A stretch of 64,000 nucleotides of DNA from Ponticaulis koreensis DSM 19734. GTDB taxonomy: Bacteria; Pseudomonadota; Alphaproteobacteria; Caulobacterales; Hyphomonadaceae. The DNA lies in the NCBI RefSeq assembly GCF_000420665.1, contig NZ_ATVJ01000002.1, forward strand, positions 186,001 to 250,000, given 5' to 3'. Made by a program: the position numbers and the translations under genes. Under the pieces are notes generated by a model that was given only the letters and a program-made list of their open reading frames with translations, ran no database searches and had not been told where the DNA came from. Below are positions 38,817 through 49,016 of this stretch, in pieces. Positions within the stretch are counted from its first letter, which is position 1. The number at the start of each line of letters is the position of its first letter.

Positions 38817-39989
38817 TTAGTTCTTCAGACGCTCTTCAACCCAGGTCCGAACGATTTCGGTGACCTGTAATGCATCGTCCACAGTCGAAACATTGTGTGG
38901 CATTTCCGAGCTCTGCCTGTCCAGTGCCCTATGCAGGGAATACTCTACATGCGCAGAGATATCCAGAAAACCGCATTCCCCATTGAGGAATGCTTTTCCG
39001 GCATACTCATTAGCAGCGTTGAAGACGCACGTCCCAATGAGACCGGCATCAGATGCCTGCCGCGCCAGTTTTAAGGCCGGAAACCGTTCATCATCCGGCA
39101 TCCGGAAATCAAGACGTGCCAGCTCGGCGAGATTGAGGCGCTTTACATCCGTAGGCACACGCCCTGGAAGGCCGAGCGCATATGCAATAGGCGTCTTCAT
39201 ATCAGGCGTGCCCATCTGAGCGATTACAGAGCCGTCAGCGTAGGCCACCATGGAATGTATAATTGACTGAGGATGAACCAGAACATCAATCTGAGACTGG
39301 GGAATATCGAACAAATAAACCGCCTCAATGAGCTCAAGACCTTTATTCATCATTGTCGCACTATCGAGAGAGTTTTTAGCCCCCATTGCCCAATTTGGGT
39401 GAGCGAGTGCCTGCTCTGGTGTCGCCGCGCGAATAAGATCCAGACTCGCATCGCGGAACGGCCCGCCCGAAGCCGTCAAAGTGAACTGTTCGACTTTCTG
39501 AGAACCATCCAGGCATTGCAGGATGGCATTGTGTTCAGAATCAACGGGGATGATCTTCGAGCCGGACTTAACAGCGCGTGCCTTCATGATCGGTCCAGCA
39601 CAAACCATCGTTTCTTTGTTTGCGAGCAGGACGTCAGTTCCGGCATCAATCGCAGCCATTGTGGGCAGTAGTCCGCAGGTCCCCGAAATTGAGGCCATTA
39701 CTTTATCTACCGGGCGCGACGCCGCTTCTATAACTGCGGCATCACCGGATGTAACTTCGATATCAAGATCAGCGAGGGCGGACTTAACAGTCGAAAACTG
39801 GTTCTCATCCTGAATCACGACCGTGTTGGGACGAAACGTTTTGGCTTGTTCGATAAGGAGAGACGCGTTGCGACCGCCGATCAAGGCGTCAATTTCAAAC
39901 GCCTGATCGCCGGCAGAGTTCGCATAGGAAATCACATCAAGGGTAGAGACACCGATGGATCCGGTAGACCCCAGAATTGTTACTTTCAT
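38817..39989 (-). CDS. dxr: 1-deoxy-D-xylulose 5-phosphate reductoisomerase
   Basis: Second step of the MEP isoprenoid pathway, 390 residues. NADPH-binding ILGSTGSIGVSTLDVI opens the protein. LLANKETMVCAG, the metal ligands in PVDSEHNAI, TASGGPFRD, and HPNWAMGAKNSLDSATMMNKGLELIEA are all intact. The start overlaps the cdsA stop by one base. IspDF of the same pathway lies near 4-5 kb and UppS, which consumes the product, is two genes upstream. Confidence 0.97.
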   Translation of the reverse strand: MKVTILGSTGSIGVSTLDVISYANSAGDQAFEIDALIGGRNASLLIEQAKTFRPNTVVIQDENQFSTVKSALADLDIEVTSGDAAVIEAASRPVDKVMASISGTCGLLPTMAAIDAGTDVLLANKETMVCAGPIMKARAVKSGSKIIPVDSEHNAILQCLDGSQKVEQFTLTASGGPFRDASLDLIRAATPEQALAHPNWAMGAKNSLDSATMMNKGLELIEAVYLFDIPQSQIDVLVHPQSIIHSMVAYADGSVIAQMGTPDMKTPIAYALGLPGRVPTDVKRLNLAELARLDFRMPDDERFPALKLARQASDAGLIGTCVFNAANEYAGKAFLNGECGFLDISAHVEYSLHRALDRQSSEMPHNVSTVDDALQVTEIVRTWVEERLKN

Positions 39990-40822
39990 TATCTGCCCAA
40001 TCCTAGCGCATGCTCCGGAAAGGAGGGATCAATACTGAAAGCTATGGCGTGCGCAACCAGAACCGCCGAAAAAGAATCAAGCCTATCAAGAATTCCGCCG
40101 TGACCGGGAATGATGGCACCAGAATCCTTGACTCCAAATGTTCGTTTCCAGCGGGACTCTGCCAGATCGCCTAATTGAGCGATAGCACTCACCAGGCCGA
40201 TATAGATTATCCAGTTAATCAAATGGCCTTGCATGATACCTGCAGACAAAGCGCCAAACAGAACCGTGCAAATAACAGCGCCGGCAGCACCGGACCAAGT
40301 TTTGTTCGGGCTGTTGCGCGGCGCAAGTTGCGGACCACCAAAACCCCGGCCCGCAAAATAGGCCGCGATATCCGTGATCCATACGGCACTCATCACAATC
40401 AGTGTGAGATATAGTCGCCCATCGCTCTGCCCTCTCAATTCGAGCAGACCGTGTACCGCCAGCCCGATAATAAGCCCCCCTACTACCAGCCAGATCGCAG
40501 ACGACACTCCGGACATTTTGATAAGTGCATAAGCAACAATGCAAAATATAACCGCAATCGCTGTAGAAGGCAGAAACTGAAAATACGCCAGCGAAACTGA
40601 GATCAGTACACTCGCACCGACCATATATGCCGACCAATTGAGCGCCAGTTTGGTTGTGACATTCCAGACTTCGCGCCACATGAGTGCTGTGCACAGAATT
40701 CCGGCAGCGAGCAGGACGACACCACCGCACCAAACCACGAACAGTCCGGCAGGAATCATCAAAGCTGCAGAAACTACCCTCAGCGAAAGTGTATCTCCGC
40801 GACGAGGATCTGGCGTATTCAT
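39989..40822 (-). CDS. cdsA: phosphatidate cytidylyltransferase
   Basis: Makes CDP-diacylglycerol from CTP and phosphatidate; 277 residues with about eight membrane segments. The C-terminal signature is intact: GDLAESRWKRTFGVKDSGAIIPGHGGILDRLDS. A WITDIAAYFAGRGFG motif precedes it. It overlaps uppS by 4 bases and dxr by one, so the three are translated together. Confidence 0.95.
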   Translation of the reverse strand: MNTPDPRRGDTLSLRVVSAALMIPAGLFVVWCGGVVLLAAGILCTALMWREVWNVTTKLALNWSAYMVGASVLISVSLAYFQFLPSTAIAVIFCIVAYALIKMSGVSSAIWLVVGGLIIGLAVHGLLELRGQSDGRLYLTLIVMSAVWITDIAAYFAGRGFGGPQLAPRNSPNKTWSGAAGAVICTVLFGALSAGIMQGHLINWIIYIGLVSAIAQLGDLAESRWKRTFGVKDSGAIIPGHGGILDRLDSFSAVLVAHAIAFSIDPSFPEHALGLGR

Positions 40823-41568
40823 TCCGATTGCAGCCCGTCCACCGTCAGGCCGCCAAATCTGCGTTCTCGCGACTTGTAAGCATTAATGGCGTCGATCAAC
40901 TCTGTTTCGGAAAAGTCCGGCCAGAGACAATCCACAAACATCATTTCGCTATAAGCGATCTGCCAGAGGAGGAAATTGCTTAGACGGAACTCACCGCTGG
41001 TGCGGATCAGAAGATCCGGATCGGGAACACCGGAAAACCAGAGCCGCGTTGCAAAGGCATCGGAATCGATGTCGGCGGCGTTCATGCGCCCTGCTTCAAC
41101 GTCGTTTGCGAGCGCTTTGGCCGCTTCGACAATCTCGTCCCGCGCGCCATAATTGAAGGCGATGTTGAGCTGAAAGCGTGTGTTGTGGCTTGTTTTTTCT
41201 TCAGCCATTTCGATGAGCGATAGAATGTCGTCAGGCAGCCCATGTCGAGAGCCAAGAACGCGAACGCGCACACCGTCTTTTGCGAGCGTATTCAAATCCT
41301 GGCGCACATATAATCGCAGAAGCGCGAAAAGAGAGGACACCTCTTCAGCCGGACGTTTCCAGTTTTCTGAAGAAAACGAAAATACCGTCAGGTGCTCAAG
41401 ATCGAGGTTTCGACAGGCTTCGACGGTACGACGAAGCGCTTCAACACCGCGTTCATGTCCTAGTTGACGCGGGAGCCCGCGCTGTTTCGCCCAGCGTCCA
41501 TTGCCATCCATTATGATGGCAATGTGTTTGGGTCCGGAAGCACCAGGGGAAGCCATAATACCCGTCAT
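40819..41568 (-). CDS. uppS: undecaprenyl diphosphate synthase
   Basis: cis-Prenyltransferase producing the C55 carrier lipid, 249 residues. The FPP-binding HIAIIMDGNGRWAKQRG lies near the N-terminus, and the second set SGEFRLSNFLLWQIAYSEMMFVDCLWPDF is intact near the C-terminus. The start is either ATG 41568 or ATG 41556 (MASPG); neither has a strong ribosome site. It begins 8 bases after the frr stop. Confidence 0.95.
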   Translation of the reverse strand: MTGIMASPGASGPKHIAIIMDGNGRWAKQRGLPRQLGHERGVEALRRTVEACRNLDLEHLTVFSFSSENWKRPAEEVSSLFALLRLYVRQDLNTLAKDGVRVRVLGSRHGLPDDILSLIEMAEEKTSHNTRFQLNIAFNYGARDEIVEAAKALANDVEAGRMNAADIDSDAFATRLWFSGVPDPDLLIRTSGEFRLSNFLLWQIAYSEMMFVDCLWPDFSETELIDAINAYKSRERRFGGLTVDGLQSE

Positions 41569-41576
41569 ACAGGGTA

Positions 41577-42137
41577 TTATACCTGCATGATCTCTTCTTC
41601 TTTGGCCTTGAGGGCCTCATCGACGCGCTTGATGTACTGGTCTGTCAGCTTTTGCACATCGTCAGAAAAGACTTTCTGTTCATCTTCACTGATATCACCG
41701 GCTTTTTGCATCTTCTTCAGAGAATCCATGCCATCGCGGCGCACATTACGCACGCTGATGCGCGCCTGCTCAGCGTACTTGCCAGCAATCTTCGCGAGTT
41801 CCGCTCGACGTTCTTCGTTCAGTGGGGGAATTGGAATACGAAGGTTTGTACCGTCGACTACTGGATTGAGACCAAGGCCAGAGTCACGAATGGCGCGGTC
41901 AGCAGCACCTACATTCACCTTGTCCCATACATTCACCGCGAGCATACGCGGTTCCGGAACCGAAACAGAACCAATCTGGTTCAACGGCGTTTGGGCACCA
42001 TATGCCATAACAGTGATATTATCGAGCAGGCTGGCAGATGCACGACCTGTACGCAGGCCACCAAATTCTGTCGAGAGAGCTTCAAGTGCTTTCTCCATGC
42101 GCTTTTTCAGCGCCTTTTCATCATAATCTTCTGACAT
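41577..42137 (-). CDS. frr: ribosome recycling factor
   Basis: 186-residue factor that splits post-termination ribosomes with EF-G. The sequence shows [52 protein letters not shown] and [23 protein letters not shown], all family-typical. The open frame extends to 42176, but ATG 42137 ([13 protein letters not shown]) has AAGGG upstream and lies just after the pyrH stop, giving the standard length. Confidence 0.96.
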   Translation of the reverse strand: MSEDYDEKALKKRMEKALEALSTEFGGLRTGRASASLLDNITVMAYGAQTPLNQIGSVSVPEPRMLAVNVWDKVNVGAADRAIRDSGLGLNPVVDGTNLRIPIPPLNEERRAELAKIAGKYAEQARISVRNVRRDGMDSLKKMQKAGDISEDEQKVFSDDVQKLTDQYIKRVDEALKAKEEEIMQV

Positions 42138-42147
42138 GTTCCTACCC

Positions 42148-42891
42148 TTAGGTATTCGAAATAACCGTGCAAACACCCTGCCCCGTCAAAACGTTATGCA
42201 GAGAACCTTCTTCATGAAGGTTGAAAACCACGATTGGAATATTGCTATCACGTAACAGGCTTACAGCGGAAGCGTCCATGACTCGAAGATCTCGCGCCAG
42301 GACATCCTGGTACGTCAGTTCATCATAGCGATCAGCATCGGGCTCTTTTTTCGGATCTGCTGAGTACACGCCGTCAACCTGTGTCCCCTTCAGCATAGCG
42401 TCACACCCCATCTCAGCAGCTCGAAGAGCGGCGCCTGTGTCCGTCGTGAAGTAAGGGTTGCCTGTACCCGCTGCAAATATAACGATCCGGCCTTTTTCCA
42501 TATGGCGAATAGCTTTGCGGCGAATGAATGGCTCACACACTGTATGCATAGGGATGGCAGATTGCACGCGCGTCGGCACCCCAATCGCTTCGAGCGCGGA
42601 CTGCATTGCGAGCGCATTCATAACGGTCGCTAGCATGCCCATGTGGTCTGCCTGTGCGCGCTCCATTCCCTGAGCGGCGCCCGCCAAACCACGGAAAATA
42701 TTTCCGCCACCAATAACCAGACAGATTTCAGCGCCGGCCTTGACCGACGCTGCAATCCCTCTGGCGAACCTGTCACAGGTCGCCATATCGATGCCGAAGC
42801 CTGTGTCACCCATCAGGGCCTCTCCTGAAATCTTCAGGAGAACCCTTTTGTACCGAAAATCTGATCGAGAAGTTTCTGTTGTCTCGTTCAT
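42148..42891 (-). CDS. pyrH: UMP kinase
   Basis: Bacterial-type uridylate kinase, 247 residues. [14 protein letters not shown] at about 16, [30 protein letters not shown], and [23 protein letters not shown] identify the amino-acid-kinase fold enzyme. Its activity feeds UTP to PyrG. It is between tsf and frr. The 68-base tsf-pyrH gap contains an ATTCGG/CCGAAT inverted repeat without a T-run. Confidence 0.96.
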   Translation of the reverse strand: MNETTETSRSDFRYKRVLLKISGEALMGDTGFGIDMATCDRFARGIAASVKAGAEICLVIGGGNIFRGLAGAAQGMERAQADHMGMLATVMNALAMQSALEAIGVPTRVQSAIPMHTVCEPFIRRKAIRHMEKGRIVIFAAGTGNPYFTTDTGAALRAAEMGCDAMLKGTQVDGVYSADPKKEPDADRYDELTYQDVLARDLRVMDASAVSLLRDSNIPIVVFNLHEEGSLHNVLTGQGVCTVISNT

Positions 42892-42959
42892 ATGTTCGGC
42901 TCCTTTGGCAACATCAGATAGCTTTGCCGGATTCGGTCAAACCAATCCAGCCGAATTAG

Positions 42960-43874
42960 CTAGCCCTTAGTCGCTGCAGCTACTTCAGCAGCGAAATCAG
43001 ACTCTTCTTTCTCGATGCCTTCACCAAGCGTAACACGCTTGAAGCCAACGAGTTCAGCTTTCTGAGACGCCAAGAACTGAGCAACTGTTTCGTCCGGGTT
43101 CATTACGAACTGCTGTTCAACGAGCACCACTTCTTTATAAAACTTTTGCAGACGACCAACGATCATCTTTTCGATCACGTTGTCCGGCTTGCCAGACTCA
43201 CGAGCTTGCTCAGTAAGAACCTGCTTCTCGCGCGCGACCAGTTCCGGGTCGAGCTCATCAGTTGTCGCAGCAGCCGGGCTCGTCGCTGCAATATGCATTG
43301 CAACTTTACGACCAGCTTCAGCGAGTTCATCAGCCGACGCATCGCCTTTGAGCGCCACCAGAACACCGATACGGCCAAGGCCGTCAGCTGCAGCACCGTG
43401 GATGTAGTTCGTGACTACGCCTTCAGGCGACTCAAGCTTTTCAACGCGGCGAAGCGTGATGTTCTCGCCAATTGTTGCGATCAGGCGCGTGATCTGATCA
43501 GAGATGGTGCCTTCACCTTCAACAGCTGGTGCAGCCAACAGAGCTTCTGATGTGCCATCTGTTGCGAGTGCAGCTTCAGCGAAACCAACCAGTGATTTCT
43601 GGAAGCCTTCGTTACGCGCAACGAAGTCAGTCTCAGCGTTTAGCTCAACGAGGACGCCAGTCTTTTTGTCCGCGGAAACGACTGCAGCAACCAGGCCGTC
43701 AGCCGCGACGCGGTCAGCTTTCTTAGCGGCTTTAGAAAGACCTTTCGCACGCAGCCAGTCGATAGCCGCTTCAACGTTACCGTCATTCTCTACGAGCGCT
43801 TTTTTGGCATCCATCATGCCCGCGCCAGTTTTCTCGCGCAGGTCTTTGACCAATGCAGCGGTAATCTGAGCCAT
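42960..43874 (-). CDS. tsf: elongation factor Ts
   Basis: Guanine-nucleotide exchange factor for EF-Tu, 304 residues. The N-terminal UBA-like region [38 protein letters not shown] is textbook, followed by the core with [17 protein letters not shown] and the C-terminal module with [14 protein letters not shown]. It follows rpsB by 42 bases and shares its promoter. Confidence 0.97.
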   Translation of the reverse strand: MAQITAALVKDLREKTGAGMMDAKKALVENDGNVEAAIDWLRAKGLSKAAKKADRVAADGLVAAVVSADKKTGVLVELNAETDFVARNEGFQKSLVGFAEAALATDGTSEALLAAPAVEGEGTISDQITRLIATIGENITLRRVEKLESPEGVVTNYIHGAAADGLGRIGVLVALKGDASADELAEAGRKVAMHIAATSPAAATTDELDPELVAREKQVLTEQARESGKPDNVIEKMIVGRLQKFYKEVVLVEQQFVMNPDETVAQFLASQKAELVGFKRVTLGEGIEKEESDFAAEVAAATKG

Positions 43875-43916
43875 GTCAAATTTGCCTTTATCTTAGGGGT
43901 TACTAAGCGTCAGTGA

Positions 43917-44708
43917 TTATTCAGTTGCTTCGCCAGACTCAGCAGCAGCGAGATCAGCTGCAGCAACGTCTGTGAGGTCTTCAGACTCGCCAAGGTCGAT
44001 ACCGAGACCCGCAGTAGACTCAGCAAGACCGTCGAGAACTGCGTCAGCAATCAAGTTCGCATAGAGCGAGATGGCACGAGCCGCGTCGTCGTTACCCGGG
44101 AATGGGAAGTCAACGTCGTCTGGGTCGCAGTTCGTATCAACTACAGCGATGACAGGAATGCCGAGCTTTTTAGCTTCTTTAATCGCAATTTGCTCTTTGT
44201 TCGTATCGACAACGAACATCAGATCAGGCAGGTCGCCCATGTCCTGAATACCACCGAGTGCGCGTTCGAGTTTTTCGCGCTCGCGCTCACGGTTGAGAAG
44301 TTCTTTTTTAGTCAGACCGGAAACGTTGCCGCCTTCAGAAAGAAGAGCTGTGAGTTCTTTGAGGCGTTTGATTGAATGAGCAACAGTCTGCCAGTTCGTC
44401 AAAGTACCGCCGAGCCAACGGTGGTTCATATAGTACTGAGCGCAACGTTGTGCAGCTTCAGCAACAGGATCAGCCGCCTGACGTTTTGTACCAACGAAGA
44501 GTACACGGCCGCCTTTAGCAACAGTATCGCGGACCTTTACGAGCGCTTGGTGAAAAAGCGGCACAGTTTTAGAAAGGTCGATAATGTGGATGTGGCTACG
44601 CTCACCATAGATGAATTTCTTCATCTTAGGGTTCCAGCGGTGAGTTTGGTGGCCAAAGTGTACGCCAGCTTCGAGAAGCTGAGCCATAGTGAATTCAGGC
44701 AGTGCCAT
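43917..44708 (-). CDS. rpsB: 30S ribosomal protein S2
   Basis: 263 residues. The start [45 protein letters not shown], and [23 protein letters not shown] are S2 signatures. A C-terminal acidic Ala/Glu-rich tail (last 30 residues) is lineage-typical. GGAG lies 9 bases before the ATG. It is the first gene of the rpsB-tsf-pyrH-frr-uppS-cdsA-dxr-rseP-bamA run and is preceded by a structured leader. Confidence 0.97.
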   Translation of the reverse strand: MALPEFTMAQLLEAGVHFGHQTHRWNPKMKKFIYGERSHIHIIDLSKTVPLFHQALVKVRDTVAKGGRVLFVGTKRQAADPVAEAAQRCAQYYMNHRWLGGTLTNWQTVAHSIKRLKELTALLSEGGNVSGLTKKELLNREREREKLERALGGIQDMGDLPDLMFVVDTNKEQIAIKEAKKLGIPVIAVVDTNCDPDDVDFPFPGNDDAARAISLYANLIADAVLDGLAESTAGLGIDLGESEDLTDVAAADLAAAESGEATE

Positions 44709-44804
44709 TTTTATTTTCTCCTATCCGGTTAGCCGCCGCAGGCATAGCCGGGTCACATGACCCAGCACCGGATGCACGAAAGTGCTGCCCGCGTGTCGGA
44801 ATAG
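44709..44804 (-). promoter_or_regulatory. structured 5' leader of rpsB
   Basis: About 95 transcribed bases upstream of rpsB. They hold GGGTCA/TGACCC (44750-44763) and a small GCAC/GTGC hairpin (44774-44785). A competing stem CAGCAC (44763-44768) with GTGCTG (44782-44787) is mutually exclusive with both. S2 represses its own operon through the leader in E. coli; the same role here is inference. Confidence 0.45.
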
Positions 44805-44810
44805 GCGTGG

Positions 44811-44838
44811 CTTATACAGAGTTTAGGCGTTCTGGCAA
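44811..44838 (-). promoter_or_regulatory. rpsB operon promoter
   Basis: Read on the minus strand: TTGCCA (44838-44833), 16 bases, TATAAG (44816-44811). Placed just downstream of the dnaE stop (44846) and about 100 bases before rpsB. A good match to a housekeeping promoter. Confidence 0.65.
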
Positions 44839-44845
44839 CCCGCGA

Positions 44846-47800
44846 TTACGCAGCAAGTTCACGTACGGCACGAACGCCCGGAGCAGACTTCAACGCCTGA
44901 GCCGCGGCCGTGCCGACAGCGTACTTACCGGGCAAGCTTACCAGCGCAATCCGGTTACCCGAAATCGGCACCTCCACACGAAGTTCGCCGCGCTCATGCG
45001 TGCTCAGATTCACCAGGTGTTTTGACACCTCAACAAAGGTTGCCGGGTCCGTTCCAGGAAGGAGACTTACAATAAGCCCCTTAGGCGCACCAAGAGCCGC
45101 CTTTTCCAGTGGGATGGCGCCATCAACTGTCAGCCGGATCTCATCGTCCTTAACACGAGGACGGATACGGACCACCACTGAGGCGCCGGTTTCGATAACG
45201 TCGCGAATCTCCATCAGGGTTTCTGGCGGCACCATAGCTTCGAACTCGCCGGTCGGGTCAGAGAACGTGACCCACGCGAACTTACCACCAGACTGAGCTG
45301 GGCGTTCATTCTTGGCTCGTACAATACCCATCATCTCCAGAGCGCCCTTCTCACGCGCTGCCGTCTGGATATCCATGGCGAAAGTAATCCTGTCTCTGGC
45401 GCCGGCAAGGAGCAGTCCGTCGAGCGGGTGTCCACTGAGGTAGAAGCCGACTGCTTTGAACTCATGGTCAAGCAGCTGTGTCGAACTCCAAGCGGGGACT
45501 TTCGGAATTGGCGCCCGCGTCTGAGATTTATCATCTCCGAACAGGCTATTCTGGTTTGCTGCTCGATCATCGGCTGCGGACGAAGCCGTGGCGACCAGAA
45601 CATCGACAGCCGCTAGTGCGCGCGCCCGATTTGGTTCCAGCGAGTCAAACGCGCCTGATTTAGCGAGCGACTCGAGACACTTTCGGTTGATCAGACGCGG
45701 ATCCACCCGCTCTGCGAAATCATGAAGGCTATCAAACGGTCGCTCTTTGCGAATTTCACAAACATGTTTCATCGCTTCCATGCCCACGCCCTTAATCGCG
45801 CCGAGAGCATAGATGATGGAACCATCGCGAACATCGAAGTCCGGATTGCTGAGATTGATATCTGGCGCTTGGACCGTGATATTCAGACGCTTCGCTTCCT
45901 GGAAAAACGCTGCAAGTTTATCAGTGTTCTGGATATCGAGGCTCATTGAAGCCGCGAGAAATTCGATCGGGTGGTTCGCTTTCAAATAACCCGTCTGGTA
46001 AGAAATTGCGGCATAAGCAGCTGCGTGGGATTTGTTAAAACCGTAGCCGGCGAACTTCTCCATAACATCGAAGATATGGCTGGCCTGTTTCTCTGGAACG
46101 TCCTTCTCAGCAGCACCCTCGATAAAGCGCTTACGCTGCTTGAGCATCTCCTCGACTTTTTTCTTACCCATAGCGCGGCGGAGCATATCCGCTTCACCGA
46201 GCGAGTAGCCCGCAAGCTCTTGCGCCATACGCATAACCTGTTCCTGATAGACCGGAACGCCGTAAGTCTCTTCAAGGATCGGTTTCAGAAGCGGGTGATA
46301 ATAGTCCGCATCAACACGTCCGAATTTAACGTCGACGAACTGCGGTATGTTATCCATTGGGCCCGGACGATAGAGAGAGATGATAGCGATCACATCTTCC
46401 ATCGAGCCCGGCTGCACTTTTTTCAAGGTATCGCGCATACCCTGCCCCTCGAGCTGGAACACACCCAGCGTGTCGCCTACAGACATCAGCTGATAGGTCG
46501 ACTCATCGTCATAGGCACGCCAGGCCTTCGGCATGGACGTTTCCGTCTCATTCAGGAATTTGAGCGCGCGGTGGATGACGGTCAGCGTTTTCAGGCCAAG
46601 GAAGTCGAACTTCACGAGTCCGGCCTGCTCAGCCCATTTCATATTGAGCTGGGTCGCCGGAAGGTCGGACCTTGGATCGCGGAAAAGCGGCGTCAGCTGA
46701 ACGAGTGGCCGGTCGCCGATAACGACGCCGGCGGCGTGCGTACCACAGTTCCTGTAAAGCCCTTCGAGCGCGAGCGCTTTTTCCAGCATCTCGCCGACCA
46801 GAGGGTCTCGATCTTTTTCCTCATCGAACTTCGGTTCATCCGCGATCGCGTCTTTCAGCTTTGGCGGCTTTGCCGGATTGAACGGGATCAGCTTGGAAAG
46901 TCGATCCACTTGCCCGTAAGGCATCTGCATAACGCGACCGACATCTCGCACCACAGCCTTCGCCTGAAGCGTACCGAAGGTAATGATCGATGCGACGCTG
47001 GCTTCACCATATTTATCGCGCACATAGCGGATGACTTCACCACGACGCTCCTGACAGAAATCGACGTCAAAGTCAGGCATAGAAACACGTTCAGGGTTCA
47101 AAAAACGCTCGAAGAGCAGTCCGAAACGAAGCGGATCTAGGTCGGTAATAAGCAGCACCCAGGCGACCAGAGACCCCGCACCTGAACCACGCCCCGGCCC
47201 AACGGGAATATCGTGTTCTTTAGCCCATTTGATGAAGTCAGATACGATCAGGAAGTAGCCCGGAAAGCCCATATTCTCGATGATACCGAGCTCGTAATCG
47301 AGGCGCTCCTGATAATCCTCTCGCGTACCGTACATCTTTTCGACTTCGGCAAGGCGCCGTTCGAGGCCCTCATTCGCCTGTGCGCGAAGTTCATCTGCTT
47401 CGCTACGACCAAACCCGCCATCGAAGTGCGGAAGGATTGGATTTCGCAGACGGGGGCGCACAGCGCACCTTTGAGCGAGAGCTATAGTGTTCTCAATAGC
47501 CTCGGGAATGTCGGCGAAGAGCGCCTCCATTTCGTCCGACGACTTCAGATAATGCTCTTCTGTGATCCGATAGCGTTCAGTCTGGCCGATATAGCTTCCG
47601 TTACGGATACACATGAGCGCATCATGAGCCGCATGGTCTTCGCGTTTCAGGAATCTTGCATCCTGAATAGCGACTAGCGGCAATCCAAGCTCATACGCAG
47701 CTTCAATGAGCATGGGCTCGCTCTGAATTTCTTCAGGTTCGTCATGGCGCTGAATATCAACGTAACAGCGGTCAGGATAGGCATCGGCCAGTCGCTTAAG

Positions 47801-48274
47801 GGAGGCCAAAACCTGGTCATACTTGCCGCGGCAAGCCGCTTGACCCGCCTCGCCATACGCTCCGCCAGAAAGCGCAATCAGTCCTTCGGTCTTTTCAAAA
47901 GCATGATGCTCTTTAAGAACCGGAACACCATCCTCGCTTTCGAGATAAGCAGCCGAAGCAATTTCCATAAGACGTTCATAGCCCGTCTCATCTTTGGCAT
48001 AGATCGTCAGTTTATAGGGTTGGGCATCATGCAGTGCCGGCATCACATCGAAAGCGACGCCAACGACCGGCTGAACCCCAATACCCGCCAGATACTCCGA
48101 AATCTCAAGTGCGCCGAAAAGATTGTTGTGATCGGTTACGCCAACGGCGGAGACTAGATTGCCTTCAGCCCAGGACTTCAGTGCACCGGACGTAATCATA
48201 CTCTCCAGAAGAGAGAAAGAAGAACGTACACCGAGGTGAACAAAGCGCGGAGTTTTATAGCTTTCTGACATCAT
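44846..48274 (-). CDS. dnaE: DNA polymerase III alpha subunit
   Basis: Replicative polymerase catalytic subunit, 1142 residues. An N-terminal PHP domain is present, but the HxH pair reads HLGVRSS, with arginine at the second histidine position, so its metal site looks degenerate. The palm aspartates are in MPDFDVDFCQERRGEV (about 400) and KFDFLGLKTL (about 555). GRGSGAGSLVAW and SLYRPGPMDNIPQF are conserved. An internal clamp-binding motif QNSLFG lies near residue 907, then an OB fold (MGIVRAKNERPAQSGGKFAWVTFSD). ATG 48271 is an equally good start. It follows lolD by 39 bases. Confidence 0.97.
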   Translation of the reverse strand: MMSESYKTPRFVHLGVRSSFSLLESMITSGALKSWAEGNLVSAVGVTDHNNLFGALEISEYLAGIGVQPVVGVAFDVMPALHDAQPYKLTIYAKDETGYERLMEIASAAYLESEDGVPVLKEHHAFEKTEGLIALSGGAYGEAGQAACRGKYDQVLASLKRLADAYPDRCYVDIQRHDEPEEIQSEPMLIEAAYELGLPLVAIQDARFLKREDHAAHDALMCIRNGSYIGQTERYRITEEHYLKSSDEMEALFADIPEAIENTIALAQRCAVRPRLRNPILPHFDGGFGRSEADELRAQANEGLERRLAEVEKMYGTREDYQERLDYELGIIENMGFPGYFLIVSDFIKWAKEHDIPVGPGRGSGAGSLVAWVLLITDLDPLRFGLLFERFLNPERVSMPDFDVDFCQERRGEVIRYVRDKYGEASVASIITFGTLQAKAVVRDVGRVMQMPYGQVDRLSKLIPFNPAKPPKLKDAIADEPKFDEEKDRDPLVGEMLEKALALEGLYRNCGTHAAGVVIGDRPLVQLTPLFRDPRSDLPATQLNMKWAEQAGLVKFDFLGLKTLTVIHRALKFLNETETSMPKAWRAYDDESTYQLMSVGDTLGVFQLEGQGMRDTLKKVQPGSMEDVIAIISLYRPGPMDNIPQFVDVKFGRVDADYYHPLLKPILEETYGVPVYQEQVMRMAQELAGYSLGEADMLRRAMGKKKVEEMLKQRKRFIEGAAEKDVPEKQASHIFDVMEKFAGYGFNKSHAAAYAAISYQTGYLKANHPIEFLAASMSLDIQNTDKLAAFFQEAKRLNITVQAPDINLSNPDFDVRDGSIIYALGAIKGVGMEAMKHVCEIRKERPFDSLHDFAERVDPRLINRKCLESLAKSGAFDSLEPNRARALAAVDVLVATASSAADDRAANQNSLFGDDKSQTRAPIPKVPAWSSTQLLDHEFKAVGFYLSGHPLDGLLLAGARDRITFAMDIQTAAREKGALEMMGIVRAKNERPAQSGGKFAWVTFSDPTGEFEAMVPPETLMEIRDVIETGASVVVRIRPRVKDDEIRLTVDGAIPLEKAALGAPKGLIVSLLPGTDPATFVEVSKHLVNLSTHERGELRVEVPISGNRIALVSLPGKYAVGTAAAQALKSAPGVRAVRELAA

Positions 48275-48313
48275 AATCTTCCTGACCTTTAACCATCATG
48301 GAAGAAAACGGTC

Positions 48314-49012
48314 TCAGCCAGAAGCCTTCGCAGGTTCGAAAGTTGTGAGTTTCCCGTCCTCGAGGGTCAGTACACGGTCCATATACTGGGTCAGTGCGAG
48401 GTTGTGGGTTGCGATCAGCATGGCTAGACCTTCAGTCCTGCCGGTTTCAATCAACTGCTGAAACACGCTTTCCGTTGTTTTTGTGTCAAGGTTACCAGTT
48501 GGTTCGTCGGCAATCAGAATCTTCGGTCGGTTCGACAGTGCACGCGCAATTGCGACCCGCTGCTGCTCACCGCCAGACATCTCCATCGGCTGATGGTTCA
48601 GCCTATGACCAAGCCCCATCTTTTCCAACAATTCCACGGCACGCTCGCGCGCCACATTCCTATGAACGCCTGAGAGGTAAAGTGGAGCTGCGACATTATC
48701 GATCGCATTAAACTCCGGAAGCAGATGGTGGAACTGATAGACAAACCCAAGGCGCGTGCGACGCATGAGTGTCCGCTGGCGGTCATTCAGCTTCAAACAA
48801 TCTTCGCCATCGAGAAGCACAGATCCTTCGTCGGGCTTCTCTAAGAGGCCTGCGGTGTGCAGAAGCGTCGACTTTCCAGAGCCGGAAGGCCCTACAAGCC
48901 CCACAAGCTCACCACGCCTTAGTTCAAGGTTTATACCTTTAAGAACATCAACGGCGTTTTCGCCCGTCCTGTAAGTCCTCACCACAGAGGAAAGCTGCAA
49001 TACAACGCTCAT
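48314..49012 (-). CDS. lolD: LolD lipoprotein-release ABC ATPase
   Basis: 232-residue ATPase powering release of outer-membrane lipoproteins to LolA. Walker [11 protein letters not shown]-loop [12 protein letters not shown], signature [15 protein letters not shown], Walker [13 protein letters not shown] and the H-loop IATHNLAL are all present. LPEF after the Q-loop is typical of LolD. GGAG is 7 bases before the ATG and overlaps the end of lolC, 4 bases away. Confidence 0.96.
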   Translation of the reverse strand: MSVVLQLSSVVRTYRTGENAVDVLKGINLELRRGELVGLVGPSGSGKSTLLHTAGLLEKPDEGSVLLDGEDCLKLNDRQRTLMRRTRLGFVYQFHHLLPEFNAIDNVAAPLYLSGVHRNVARERAVELLEKMGLGHRLNHQPMEMSGGEQQRVAIARALSNRPKILIADEPTGNLDTKTTESVFQQLIETGRTEGLAMLIATHNLALTQYMDRVLTLEDGKLTTFEPAKASG

Positions 49013-49016
49013 AGCT

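Noticed and set aside
42892-42959. ATTCGG/CCGAAT inverted repeat after tsf considered as a terminator
   Set aside because: Loop of 14 bases, only a 6-base stem, no T-run, and pyrH follows in the same operon.
44709-44845. Possible tRNA or small RNA gene in the rpsB-dnaE gap
   Set aside because: No cloverleaf or conserved T-loop; the hairpins and promoter fit an rpsB leader better.
45971-47140. 389-residue open frame on the plus strand inside dnaE
   Set aside because: It is exactly antisense to the conserved DnaE palm region, has no ribosome site or family motif, and its composition follows the mirrored codons of dnaE.
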